Shown: positions 11,849 to 21,690 of the stretch, piece by piece
Layout: every line of letters begins with the position of its first letter
Position numbering within the stretch: position 1 is the first letter of the stretch
DNA from: Ectocarpus siliculosus
Lineage: Eukaryota; Sar; Phaeophyceae; Ectocarpales; Ectocarpaceae
Direction: 5' to 3'
Length of the DNA: 64,000 bases
NCBI GenBank assembly: GCA_000310025.1
Contig: FN649750.1
Location: 1,976,791 to 2,040,790, forward strand
The notes under the pieces: generated by a model
Seen by the model: only the letters and a program-made list of their open reading frames with translations
Told to the model about the DNA's origin: nothing
Databases searched by the model: none
Program-made: the position numbers and the translations under genes

Positions 11849-12107
11849 TGTTTGTGTGTGTACTCGGCAGGATACAATTCTCCGAGATCTCCGAGGGGGT
11901 TACGCAGATGATATAGATATGGGTATGATAGACAGACTTGGTGCAGCAGGCTTTGCCTCTTCTTGTTCACGTCTGTCACTCGTTAAACTCTCTCTCTAAT
12001 AATAATAAAGGAACTTGAGTCACTCCTCCTTTCTTTCTTTGTGCAACACGCTCTCGACAAGAGCCCGCGAGCGTGATAACATAGTACACGCGCCGACGCC
12101 CCAAACA
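11849..12107. repeat. First LTR of the TRIM-like element
   Basis: 259 bp, TGTTTG...CAAACA, shares most bases with 12,605-12,864. It contains the conserved blocks CGAGATCTCCGAGGGGG and GCAACACGCTCTCGAC. Confidence 0.85.
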
Positions 12108-12604
12108 CGATTTTGACATATTTTGGTAAGACATGGTTGAGGCCTATCTATCTATGTGCTTCCGAAGCTTATTTCAAGTTGTAATTGGTAATTGGTCAAT
12201 GAGTTGAAACACAGTTTTGTGCGAGGATTTTGTTCGAGGTATTTGTTGACTGACGCGTTTTGCCAGACAGAGTTGTCCGTCCAGAGTCTTTATGACGTGG
12301 CTCTGATGTAATGTTGATCTTTGCTGAGTATTCTTCCAAGGATAATTCTTTGCTTTTGACTGCTTGAGAATATGGTGATGACATTTTCTCGAGAGTACTT
12401 GCTAAGACTCTTAGTGAAGTTCCATAGTCATAAGGAGGGGTAGTAACCTGAAATTTGAACTTGAATATTCGATAGATAGATCCGGGAATTGAGATGATCT
12501 TTTTGTGGATACGAAAGATGAATGGTTTTCAGATTTGTTGCCGTTTTACCTGGCGATATGTACGGAGGATCTCGTAGATCGTATCTCGTACCGAGTAGGG
12601 GGGC

Positions 12605-12864
12605 TGTTTGTGTGTGTACTCGGCAGGATACATTTCTCCGAGATCTCCGAGGGGGTTACGCAGATGACATAGATATGGGTGACCCGGTATGTATGATAGA
12701 CAGACTTGGTGCAGCAGGCTTTGCCTCTTCTTGCTCACGTCTGTCACTCGTTAAACTCTCTCTCTAATAATCAAGGAACTTGAGTCACTCCTTTGTGCAA
12801 CACGCTCTCGACAAGAGCCCGCGAGTGTGATGATAACATAGTACACGCGCCGACACCCCAAACA
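12605..12864. repeat. Second LTR of the TRIM-like element
   Basis: 260 bp, same ends as the first LTR. It has an extra short block near 12,680 and lacks a stretch of the first copy's T/C-rich 3' half. Confidence 0.85.
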
Positions 12865-12954
12865 TTTGGTTCTCCACAGAGCTTTTTTCAGCAAGCTTCG
12901 CTTTCTTCACCCTCAAATTTTGCATATTATTAATTAATATGTTTCACCCCGTGC

Positions 12955-13045
12955 TCGCTCATTTATGGGGGTTCGAACTCACGACCAATTTACGACTAGC
13001 GGTTTCGAGGTTACCACTGCACTAGACCACCGGGGCGACCGCGGC
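12955..13045 (-). other. tRNA-like sequence (pol III A and B boxes), probable SINE head or pseudo-tRNA
   Basis: On the minus strand a TGGTCTAGTGCAGTGG block resembles a tRNA D-arm/A box and, about 40 bases on, GAGTTCGAACCCC resembles the T-arm/B box. The acceptor and anticodon stems do not pair convincingly, so I do not call a functional tRNA. Confidence 0.4.
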
Positions 13046-13975
13046 TGGTTGTATGTACAGTAGAATTATAATAGTTTTACTTCGAAGTATGATGGTAAGC
13101 AGGAAGAAAGCGATTTATTTACTGTGCGTGATAATTTGCGGCATTAGTCTATGCTCGCAATGAAAGTTAGGGTTAAAGGGTTAAAGTGCAGATGGGAAGG
13201 CTTCACGAATTCAGGCGTCGCAGGCGACAGGGCAGACAAAGGACAAATGATCGCAAGCGATGTAGGCCGGAGAGACACCACGAGTACATCGAAGATGGTC
13301 GACTATGATGTAGACTATGAGCGTCTCTCTTCGTGGACAGTAGTCTACGCCCCGGATTTTTGTCTATTGACGACGTGGTCAATCAAGCACGACCCCCTCC
13401 AGATTCACCGCCAGATTCAAGCAAAAGGATTAACCGAACAACGACGATACATGGCTGACTCGTCAGCGACGCAGCGAATGGCAATATCCACGCGTCAGTG
13501 ACTGCGCCTAGGAGAAATATGAAGCATGAGGTTTTGACAACGAGGAGTTTTCTCGGGAGGTGACAATGTAACCACCGCCAAAAAGTCTCATGTATGAGCT
13601 TAGACGATACACTCTTGGCAATGAAGGGTGATTACCAATTGAGACGGAAGTGCTTAAAAAAGATGTTCGAGTAAACCTGTAAGACCAGAGACCATGGATG
13701 CACCGGGAGCACGTGGGAGTTTTCTAGGAGTTTAGAAAAGCGAAAAACGAAACTCGAAACAAGCTTGCACACACACTCACTCACAAACGTCACGGTGCCT
13801 AAAAGGGAAAACATTCAGAGGGTAGCCGCGACAATAGACGCTGGAAGAACTGGTATGATCAAAAAGGAGAGTTGTTTTGGAGTGTGAAGGACGTTGCGTG
13901 AGGGGCGATCTGCACGGCGTCCTGTACACGGGCTCGCATAATGAACTATTCCGAAAGACCACTGGGGTCAAACAT

Positions 13976-14147
13976 GGTGTGTGCGTGTATTCTTACCATC
14001 GACCGCGCTAACCGGCCGGCCAATGAAAAGACGTCAGTCTTAGTGCGGTCGAAAACCCAAAATGGTTCTAAATGCCATGATCTGGGACCCCGTGAGGGGC
14101 GGTATGGGGGAGGCTATGCTACTCTCTGTATTAAAGACAGATCCGGT
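13976..14147 (+). repeat. Dispersed repeat family M2, copy 1
   Basis: Starts with a TG-rich stretch, then CATCGACCGCGCTAACCGG, a GACGTCAGTCTTAGTGCGGT block and GGGACCCCGTGAGGG...ATGGGGGAGGCTA. Other copies are at 51,973, 56,543 and 56,763, all in the same orientation. Confidence 0.75.
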
Positions 14148-14435
14148 CACAATAACAGAGGAACCGTGTGTGTGTGCGGATCACCCTGTCAGGGTAATCC
14201 CGCGGTAATTCCATCCGACGGGGAAATCGCTTCATGCCCACTATTTCGGGATCCGAGCCAAACGGGCTCGTGAGTACATGTACTTTTACGGCATCAATCA
14301 TTGTTTTTCTATGGCGCGTAATCATGCAGATGTGACATTGAGTTTCTACACTCATGTTAAAACAGCGAAGGGTATTTTGTACTAAACCAAGTCGGGTCCA
14401 CGCTTTCTCTAGTTGTTGCGCCGTCGGGACCAGTC

Positions 14436-14981
14436 TCATGGCGTTCCACGAGAAGGCACCAGTCGGAACACACCGCCCCTCCTACTCAACGTAGTTCGCC
14501 ATCTGCTCGGCAGTCCGTGGGCCGTCGATACCCCGCCGACATCGCCGGCTAGACCGAGCACCGGTTCCCATACCCCCCAAAACCCGGAGTGTCGGCGTGC
14601 GTGTGCCACGTTCGCAGCTGGCGGGTTTCCGTGTCTGGACGTCGCGGCCAGAGCTAGTTCCGCTAGAGGAGAAGCTCTCGTCACAAAATGGCTGGCGTCA
14701 GTCTCGGGAGGAGCATCGTCGCCCGTTGCAACACCAGTGGCCGCCGGCGCATCCTCGGCAAACCAGGACGTGCTACCCTTGTTGCCGACCCCGTGCTTGC
14801 CGTTGGAGAGATCGTCGGTTAGGTATGCCATGTGTGTAACGTGAGCGCTTCTACCGGGACCGTGGCCGGCAACACTGGTGCTGGCACTGACACGGTCGGT
14901 GGTGCCTTGGGGCAGACCTCTTCCGGTGTAGGTCTTGGATATGAACCTGAAACGAGAGGGTGAAGGCGAAGCAAGTGTCAA
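14436..14981 (-). CDS. Unresolved minus-strand open frame, 181 codons
   Basis: An open frame rich in Ala, Ser, Gly and Thr, ending at 14,436. I recognise no family and no clear splice partner. The region also has coding-like frames on the plus strand, so the direction is uncertain. It may belong with the open frame at 15,790-17,109 as a disordered protein, or be a shadow. Confidence 0.2.
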   Translation of the reverse strand: MTLASPSPSRFRFISKTYTGRGLPQGTTDRVSASTSVAGHGPGRSAHVTHMAYLTDDLSNGKHGVGNKGSTSWFAEDAPAATGVATGDDAPPETDASHFVTRASPLAELALAATSRHGNPPAANVAHARRHSGFWGVWEPVLGLAGDVGGVSTAHGLPSRWRTTLSRRGGVFRLVPSRGTP

Positions 14982-15461
14982 GCAGCCGTGCTGCCGAAGT
15001 TTGTTGGTCTCCGAGGCAGGCAGTCTGTCGGGCGGCCAACGGGGCGATTCCTTTCAAGCAGGAAGGAGTCGTCGAGTGCACTTTGGAAGCGTCGACTCCC
15101 ACACTGCGAGGTGTTCCACCTCGGCTAGAAAGGCGGCACGACTAACGGGCTACGAACGCGACTGATCCCATCACAGATGACGACTCTCGGTAGCTGCCCG
15201 GCCTCCTAGCGCCCTTCTAAAGACGCTTTGAGGCAACACGAGAGCACCACCCTTCTCGAAAGAAGCCGGTTTCGAAAACGGGAGTGTGGTGTTTGGACGT
15301 GGGGTACGGATGCTAGTAAAACCGGACAGGTCTAGCTCTTGGCGGCGTTGTTCTCTTGTTGATGACGCCTTGTCTTTCACGCCACTGATTCTCTGAAAAT
15401 AGTCCTTGTGTGTTTTGTTTGTTTGTCCCCGATCTAATGTGGACGCCGAGCTATACCTTTT

Positions 15462-15856
15462 AAATTTATCGTATGGCAACCAGGTGCCCACAATGTTGAG
15501 GACAACCCACGGGACGACACAAAACCACACCCACCAGGTCTCGCCTGCCCCGCGATCGAGGAGTGGGCTGCCTTCCATGACAAAATGTCCGAGTTTGTCG
15601 ACACCATGACCGGAAAAACCTCCCCCAGGGGCCCTGAAAGTCCTTAGCCTGACATTGAAGTTGTCCTGCGGGAGGGGGCGAACATCGCAAAATCGTTGAG
15701 CGTATCAACGGCATGTTGTTTTGTCCACCTGAACGATACAATCAGAAGGTTTCGATGGAGACCATGGGGGTTGTGTCTGTTTCCATGTATCACCAGGCAG
15801 ACACCCTCGAAACCAACCTCCTGCACACGGCAGCATCACACGGACTGCAGGGGTGA
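15462..15856 (+). pseudogene. Decayed plus-strand coding fragment, family unknown
   Basis: One frame reads ...GLACPAIEEWAAFHDKMSEF... and meets a TAG at 15,645-15,647. It continues past the stop (IEVVLREGANIAK), then needs a one-base shift near the AAAA at about 15,690 to continue ...ERINGMLFCPPERYNQKV... to a TGA at 15,854-15,856. Composition looks coding but the breaks indicate a pseudogene or dead transposon gene. No motif allowed a family call. Confidence 0.35.
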
Positions 15857-17109
15857 CCATACGATCTACTAATACAACGGCGGGATGCGACGATCTGATC
15901 ATTTGGTGGATGGAGAGAGCCTATCTCGATTGTCGAGACAACGAAACTCCGTCCTCCCACCTTTATTCCTCCTCGTTGGTAAAAATAAAAAGCCTCCCAG
16001 ACTTCTTCCTCCGGCCGCTGCTCTCGACGGGGTAGCGCCAAACACGTGTTGCACGGGCTAACGGGAGCTGGAGGTGGTTCCGGTCCCGTGGACCCTCGAG
16101 CATCGCGGCAACCGTCGTCGGCGGTCTTGGTTTGGACGGCCTCGGTGGTTTCGTAACGCCTCTGTGTTTCTGGAAACCTGCTGGCGCTCGCCGCCCCGAG
16201 TTCGAGTGCTGCTGCTGGGGGTATCGAAAGGGGCGTTGTTGGGGTTTCTTGTGGGGCTTTCGGTGTCGAGGAGGCTAGTCCTCCAGCTTTAGCTTTCTCA
16301 TCTAGCCTTGGTGCTGCCGCATCGGCGGTGGTCGGAGAGGCTGTCGCCTGTTGCCTGACCGGCGTGCCTGCTGTCCTCATCGCTCCTGGACCTTGCGTGG
16401 AAACGCTTTTAGACAGTACGGGTTCGGCATCGTGATCCTCAAGGCCCCCGATAATGGGCAGGTGCACGGGTCCTCCGCTCTCGGCATCCACACCCACCGG
16501 ACGCTCGTCAGGTGCTCGTGCATGCTTAAAATATGACGGGGTCTCTTCTCCTCTTGTTGAGGTAGCTATGCTGCGACCCGACACTGCTACCATTCCATCC
16601 TTGGTTTCTTCTTGCCATGCCACTACCGGCGCCGCTGCCGGCGCACTGGTCCGTCGGGAACAACTTCCACACTTTGTGGAAAACCCCGCAGCCGTGCCGG
16701 AAGACTGTCCCGCGGAGGTCGCAGTTTGCGGGCCGGAAGATTGTCCCGCGGAGGTCGCAGTTTGCGGGCCGGAAGATTGTCCCGCGGAGGCCGCATTTTG
16801 CGGGACTATTGACGGTAACGAGTGTCTCCTGTCGTTCGAGCAACCGTAATCGGCCCCAAACCCACCCCCACGCAGAGTCCCCTGCTGCAAGACCTGGCAC
16901 TTTGGCAGCAGAAGGTTGATAAGAGCCCGCGATGCCTGCCGGCCGGGGAGGTTTTCCACCGGCCGCATCCCGCCCCCGCCCACCTGTAGCGGGGCACAAT
17001 AGGTCCCAATAGAAGTGGGAAGGGAAAAACAGGGGGAGGGGTTGAGGTTCTGTGGGTTGGGGATGCCCCTCCCAGCGTAGGGGAAAGGGGGGGGGGGGGG
17101 CGTACTCAT
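15790..17109 (-). CDS. Unresolved low-complexity minus-strand open frame, 439 codons
   Basis: A long open frame rich in Pro, Ala, Ser and Thr with three copies of a 12-residue unit (SAGQSSGPQTAT) encoded by the 36-bp tandem repeat at 16,697-16,804. Part of it overlaps the decayed plus-strand fragment. No domain, start context or splice partners support it firmly; a GC-rich repeat can stay open by chance. Confidence 0.25.
   Translation of the reverse strand: MSTPPPPPFPYAGRGIPNPQNLNPSPCFSLPTSIGTYCAPLQVGGGGMRPVENLPGRQASRALINLLLPKCQVLQQGTLRGGGFGADYGCSNDRRHSLPSIVPQNAASAGQSSGPQTATSAGQSSGPQTATSAGQSSGTAAGFSTKCGSCSRRTSAPAAAPVVAWQEETKDGMVAVSGRSIATSTRGEETPSYFKHARAPDERPVGVDAESGGPVHLPIIGGLEDHDAEPVLSKSVSTQGPGAMRTAGTPVRQQATASPTTADAAAPRLDEKAKAGGLASSTPKAPQETPTTPLSIPPAAALELGAASASRFPETQRRYETTEAVQTKTADDGCRDARGSTGPEPPPAPVSPCNTCLALPRREQRPEEEVWEAFYFYQRGGIKVGGRSFVVSTIEIGSLHPPNDQIVASRRCISRSYGHPCSPCDAAVCRRLVSRVSAW
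16697..16804. repeat. 36-bp tandem repeat, three copies
   Basis: Units at 16,697-16,732, 16,733-16,768 and 16,769-16,804 begin CCGGAAGA(C/T)TGTCCCGCGG. The first two differ by one base; the third has a few changes. Confidence 0.9.
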
Positions 17110-17213
17110 ATGTTTTGCATGCCTTGGCCGTTACACCATTGACCACGCGTCCTCGAGAGGACGGAGCATTGTTCCCACTTGACCGATCACCGATGGCCAA
17201 TCGTTCCTTCCTA
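17101..17213 (-). repeat. Dispersed repeat related to 43,597-43,693
   Basis: On the minus strand it contains ATTGGCCATCGGTGATCG, GGGAACAATGCTCCGTCCTC and GGTGTAACGGCCAAGGCATG. The first two blocks recur nearly unchanged at 43,597-43,693 on the plus strand. The last block again resembles a tRNA D-arm. Confidence 0.5.
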
Positions 17214-17309
17214 CTTTGCCAAAGGTGGCTCAAAACTTCCTGTCGATATCCCTTCCCGCCTTTTCAACCCACTTCGTATGCACCAGTACAGCAATTATAC
17301 CGGGGTGGG

Positions 17310-17430
17310 GTGGGGCGTATAGTCGTGCATGCCGTTTTCGTTAGACCATTGACCCTACAAAGCCGGGACGGGGCACGCCGGGTTCTCACCGGAACAGGCT
17401 TTCACATCACCATGCGTGAAGCGCCGTACA
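17310..17430 (-). repeat. Dispersed tRNA-like repeat family M3, copy 2
   Basis: Shares CGTTAGACCATTGACC, GCCGGGACG and CACGCCGGGTTCTCACCGGA with the copy at 5,941-6,075. An adjacent related element at 17,101-17,213 has its own counterpart at 43,597-43,693 in the opposite orientation. Confidence 0.55.
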
Positions 17431-17979
17431 GCTATCGGGGGGGAGGGGATTTAGCGCAGAAAAGAGCAACTTGGTGCAAAACATCCGTCATCGAGAACTG
17501 CCCGCCCACGATCCCCCCCTGCCACGCTGCATTCTGTCGCCGGTAGCCAAGCGTTTCCCCCCTCGGATGACAGACCACAAAGCCAGCGGTGAATGCACCT
17601 ACTGATTGCAGACGGTGTGTGGGGCTTTGGGGCAAGGAATCGTTCTTTGCGATACTATGCCTGACACGAAAAGGACTACATCGCGATGGCGTGCGCTATT
17701 AGTGACGAGTGCAACGGTTTTGCAAGAGGTCACTGGGAAGGGAAGACAACAAACGACAGGGAAAAACAGCTAACCCTCGCGAGCCACGAATCGGGGGTTG
17801 CCGACACGGGGGACCGTAGGAGACGGCCGTGGTCAGCGATTGGGAATCAATCTCTCAAGACGACACAAGCAACCCCGTTCTTGTTATTGTTGATGTTGTT
17901 GTTGTTGTTGTTCTTGTCTTCACCTAAACCTCGTATGTCAGTTGCTAATCCCAAAATCTAGCAAAGACTCGGTCCGTGG
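17431..17979. other. Intergenic, no gene seen
   Basis: Holds the GTT microsatellite near 17,880-17,915 and probably the 3' flank of the armadillo-like gene that ends at 17,980. Nothing else recognised. Confidence 0.4.
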
Positions 17980-20900
17980 TCACAAAAATGCTAGAAACAT
18001 CAGAAGATCTAAGAGAACACGCACACATAGCAAGAATAGGTTCCCGCTAAAGAACAACGCCCTCTCAGAGGCTCGAGGGATATCCTTAGGGACGAGGTAG
18101 GCAGGTATGCGTCTATACACGGAGAATCTCTGAGGTAGCTCAATACTTTAGTCAAATGCTTACGGTCACGGGGAGGGAGGGCGGGGGGGAGCTGGAGGCG
18201 GGCGTTCTACGACACGCACGTGAAATGACGAACGGAACAGGCATCATGTCAGTGACAATGGTCACTGGTTCGTACCTTTGGCGCGGACCAAGAGGAGGGC
18301 GAAGGGCGGGTGCTTGAGCAAAGAGCGGTCAGCGCCTGAACCGCAGGCCCTTTGTTCCTTCCCTGTGGTCTCCACCGTCCGTCACGCGAGAACGCGCGAG
18401 ACTTGTATGAGAGAATTAGAGATCCTCAGGTGCCTTAAGAAGTTCCTAGGGTCGTCGATGTTTCGGTTTTTCGAATGATCGCATTGTTGTTGTGGAAGCG
18501 AAAGACGACGTGGGAGAGGCAGGACACTCTTAACGTGCCCAAAACGGATGGTTACTCCTCCCGATGCCCCAATACTTCCCTGGTTGTACCGTGCCAAATG
18601 AAGGGGCGGACGAACCCCAAACAACATGGGCTCTGCAATAACTCACCAGCATCTTGGCCGCTGCGCTGCCGCAAGGCATGTCAAGCGCAAGCGGTTGCTC
18701 GGCTGAACCTGATCCCTCTGGCTCGCAGAAGAGGTTTGCCAAGGCTGCACAGGCCAGGTCCTGAAAGGGCACCGACGAGGGCGGGAAACGTTAATTGGTA
18801 TTTGAGTGCCAAGTTCCGCCAAGAAATGAACACGCACGACGACCGTGTAGGCGCTTTCTGCCTTGTGGGGAATGTGAAGACTTTGGAGCAAGGATAGGAT
18901 CGTCCACGCATAGGACTCGGTCAGATAGACGAAGTTTGGGAATAGTTTGAACAGGCACGGGGTGGGTTGGACAACGTAGAAGATCGTAGGACCGAAGGGA
19001 TACGAATGGCGGGTATGCCCACGTGCATGTCGGGTTCGGTGACGAGGTCTTGAACGGGGGAGGTAGGCGGCGGCATTCTCAACGACAACATGATGGCGCG
19101 ACAGCAGGAAAGAAAGACAATTCAGTTGCGCGTGTGGCACACAAGTCTCGAGCATCGAAAGGAAACATGGGATTGCTCACCTGCAACATGGCGTTGCCAT
19201 GCTCGCGAGCGATGATGCTGAGAAGCACCTGTCCCGTCCGAGCGTCCGAAAAGGCAAGCCGGCCAACCGTGTCAAAGACATTGGCTGTGATCTCTACGAG
19301 ACCCCGAAGCGAAGCCACTGCGGCGGCGGTATGAACCTGACCACAGTCACGGCAAAGGACGAGACACTTTTGAACCAGGCCATCCAGAGGTAGATTGATA
19401 AACCGTCTTCGTATTGCAAATTGGGCCGGAGAAATCATCAAGCCACGACGGAAGACCCAACCACTGTTGTCATGATGGCATGGGCAAAGCTTTGGGCTTT
19501 CACAAATTCACACTAAAGTCTTGGTTTCCGCCCATGATTAATGTCAACCCTAGCTAGACCAATGAGGTAACGGTGTTGTGGACGCGACTTGGCTGCCGGC
19601 TGGCGTACGGAAAAAGAAGGTCGATTTCCCCTCTTCTCGTGACAGCGCACCATTTTCCTAACAGTCCAAGGAAGGCGTTCCTGCGAAACTTGCTCCACTT
19701 AGGTGAGAGGACATACCAGCAAGTGCGTATGCTCGTCAGGCGGGTGACGCGACGTCTTCGAGGTTGGCCGCTTGATAAAACATTTGTCGTTCCACATTCA
19801 GCACCTTAGGACATTAGACTATATAGTCTCTTGCAACAGTGTTCCTATATCTCCTCACCGGTCCATTGATGACCGCCTTAGAAACACCGCCATCTAACAC
19901 GACCGCGTCGAACAATCGCAGGGCCAAAGACAGCGAGCGCCCTCGTGCGATCACCGCTGTCCGCATCGGCGCCTTTATTTCTTCATTTTGCGACGCCCGG
20001 TGGTGCTCTGCTCCACCAAGGCTGCCGTGAGGGACGCCGATGACATCCGATTGCAGATGTAACACGCGAAAAATACCTCCCCAGCATTCATCCTTGCATG
20101 AAAGCGGCGGCAGGCACAGGAACATGTGAGCAAGAGGAGCTGTAAGGCAGGTCTCAGGGCCGTGTGAAGCATAAGCCGGATGATGTACTATTTATCGTCA
20201 TGCGCGACATTCCTCGATGATAGGCATGATATTGAGCAGAGGTCTGCATGTTTTGACCTCAGGCCTTGCCGGTCTGGACAATACCGAGGCCCCTTTCTGC
20301 CCAATGAACGGAGACCTACAAGTAATGATTTCTCTGGATCTCTTCATTGCTCCTACAGCTGAATTGCGTGCCACTTGAAGTCGACTTTGCGAATCAAGCA
20401 TCGGTCTTTGCGAAGTAGCACATCTACGGTACCACCCTCATATGGACGGACTGACCTGCCGAAGTACATCGTCCACGACCTTGCAGACCAAGCCATAGCT
20501 AAGGATGGAACGAGGCTCCAAAAACGATACAACGCCGCCGATGACGCCCTGCATGCAGACGGGTCGAACGCCACGAATCGGGAATAGACACACTAGATAT
20601 TTTGAAACTGACGCATTGAGCGACAAACTGACCGGTGTAGTCGTTGCGCGGTGGGGGCAATATGATTGCTCTCATACGTAATATACTACTTCAATCAAGA
20701 TGGAGACATTGCCCACGGGGGGTTACTATTGCTGCTTGGAGACAACAACCAGTATGGATGGGCAGTACTGCATCATGCATGCATGGTGTTCACCCACCAT
20801 TGGCATACAGTGTAGCTGACGAAGATGGCGCACGCTTCCAGTGGATTCCTCGCCGCTACAAGACTTGTCCTTGGGGGATCGCGCTTGGTGTCCCGCACGA

Positions 20901-21533
20901 TCATCACCATCGCCACCGCCGCTTTCACTGCAACCGGCTTTGCTCTCGGCGTGGCTGGCAAAGTCGATGATGTTGAGGTCATTGGTGGCCTCCTGCAGCC
21001 GTGAAATTCGTCTCTGGGTCTCGCGCTGGTCGGCTTGCGACGCTGCGAGGGCGGCCTGTGTCAGTACATTGGGTCGTGGGAGGGGGGAAAACCAAAGCAG
21101 CAGTGGCATCAGTGACGTGTGATTGCTCGAAGCAAAGTTCGTCGAAACGAGAGATATAGCTAACTATACGTACAATATTGTGCGTGTCTCGAACATGAAG
21201 TGCAACACTAACCTTGCTGGCCGCAAGCCATGCTCGTAGGCCTACTGTGCCGGTGGTCTTGCCGTTCGGGCTGTTGCTGGCGAAGCTTGTTGGTGACTGT
21301 GCCGACTCCACAGGGTGAATGTTGACTCTTTCATCGACCTTTACTAGAACATCGACTTCCTCCCGACTGTTGCCAAGGTCTGACACAGGAGGGAGCTCGT
21401 TCGCCTTTTTGGCAACATTCATGGCTTTGATTAGTTGCCTGGCAGCGGATCTGCGTGCTGCGCGGACGGTGTACATACAGCAGTAGTTTTCTTTTTCGGT
21501 CCCGCCGCATGTTCCTGTCTGAGACGGTTTCAT
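17980..21533 (-). CDS. Armadillo/F-box-like protein of unknown function, nine exons
   Basis: Exons on the minus strand: 21,533-21,213; 21,055-20,798; 20,548-20,456; 20,315-20,285; 19,956-19,859; 19,336-19,181; 18,760-18,647; 18,335-18,276; 18,129-17,980. All junctions are in phase and give 426 residues. Exon 1 is polar (RRSAARQLIKAMNVAKKAN). Exon 2 has a heptad-like stretch (QRETQRRISRLQEATNDL) then a Gly/Asp/Ser-rich linker. Exon 3 has VVSFLEPRSILSYGLVCK, which resembles an F-box core. Exons 5-9 look like helical armadillo-type repeats (LALRLFDAVV, VASLRGLVEITANVF, DLACAALANLF, SERALFFSGNL). The end of exon 2 (ATG|GTGGGT) and the extent of the last exon are the weakest calls. An F-box plus armadillo layout would suggest a ubiquitin-ligase adaptor, but that is inference from weak motifs. 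Confidence 0.62.
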
Positions 21534-21690
21534 TCCGGCTCGACTTCCGTGCTTGGCACACAACGCTTTTTCCGTGCTTTGTCTACAGTATCCCCTCTCA
21601 AACATTCCTGAAATTCTGTACATGTCGCTACGGTTCTGCCCCAAGCAGTCTTGAAGGTGTGGACACGTGAGGGGGGTTGTGCGGCATAGC
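21534..21690. promoter_or_regulatory. Candidate bidirectional promoter
   Basis: Only 157 bp separate the start codons of the minus-strand armadillo-like gene and the plus-strand coiled-coil gene. Both 5' UTRs and core promoters would have to fit here or overlap. No TATA box or named motif was identified. Confidence 0.45.

Larger units (their letters stand above)
11849..12864. mobile_element. Complete non-autonomous LTR element (TRIM-like), 1,016 bp
   Basis: Two direct repeats, 11,849-12,107 (259 bp) and 12,605-12,864 (260 bp), each start TGTTTG and end CAAACA, the TG...CA inverted termini typical of LTRs. They differ by small indels and scattered substitutions. The element is flanked by the 5-bp direct repeat TTTGG (11,844-11,848 and 12,865-12,869), a target-site duplication. 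The internal region is 497 bp and has no gag or pol. A purine-rich stretch (GAGTAGGGGGG) immediately precedes the second repeat and suits a polypurine tract. A primer-binding site is less clear: a TGGTAAGAC motif lies about 15 bases after the first repeat. It must be mobilised by an autonomous element elsewhere. Confidence 0.85.
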
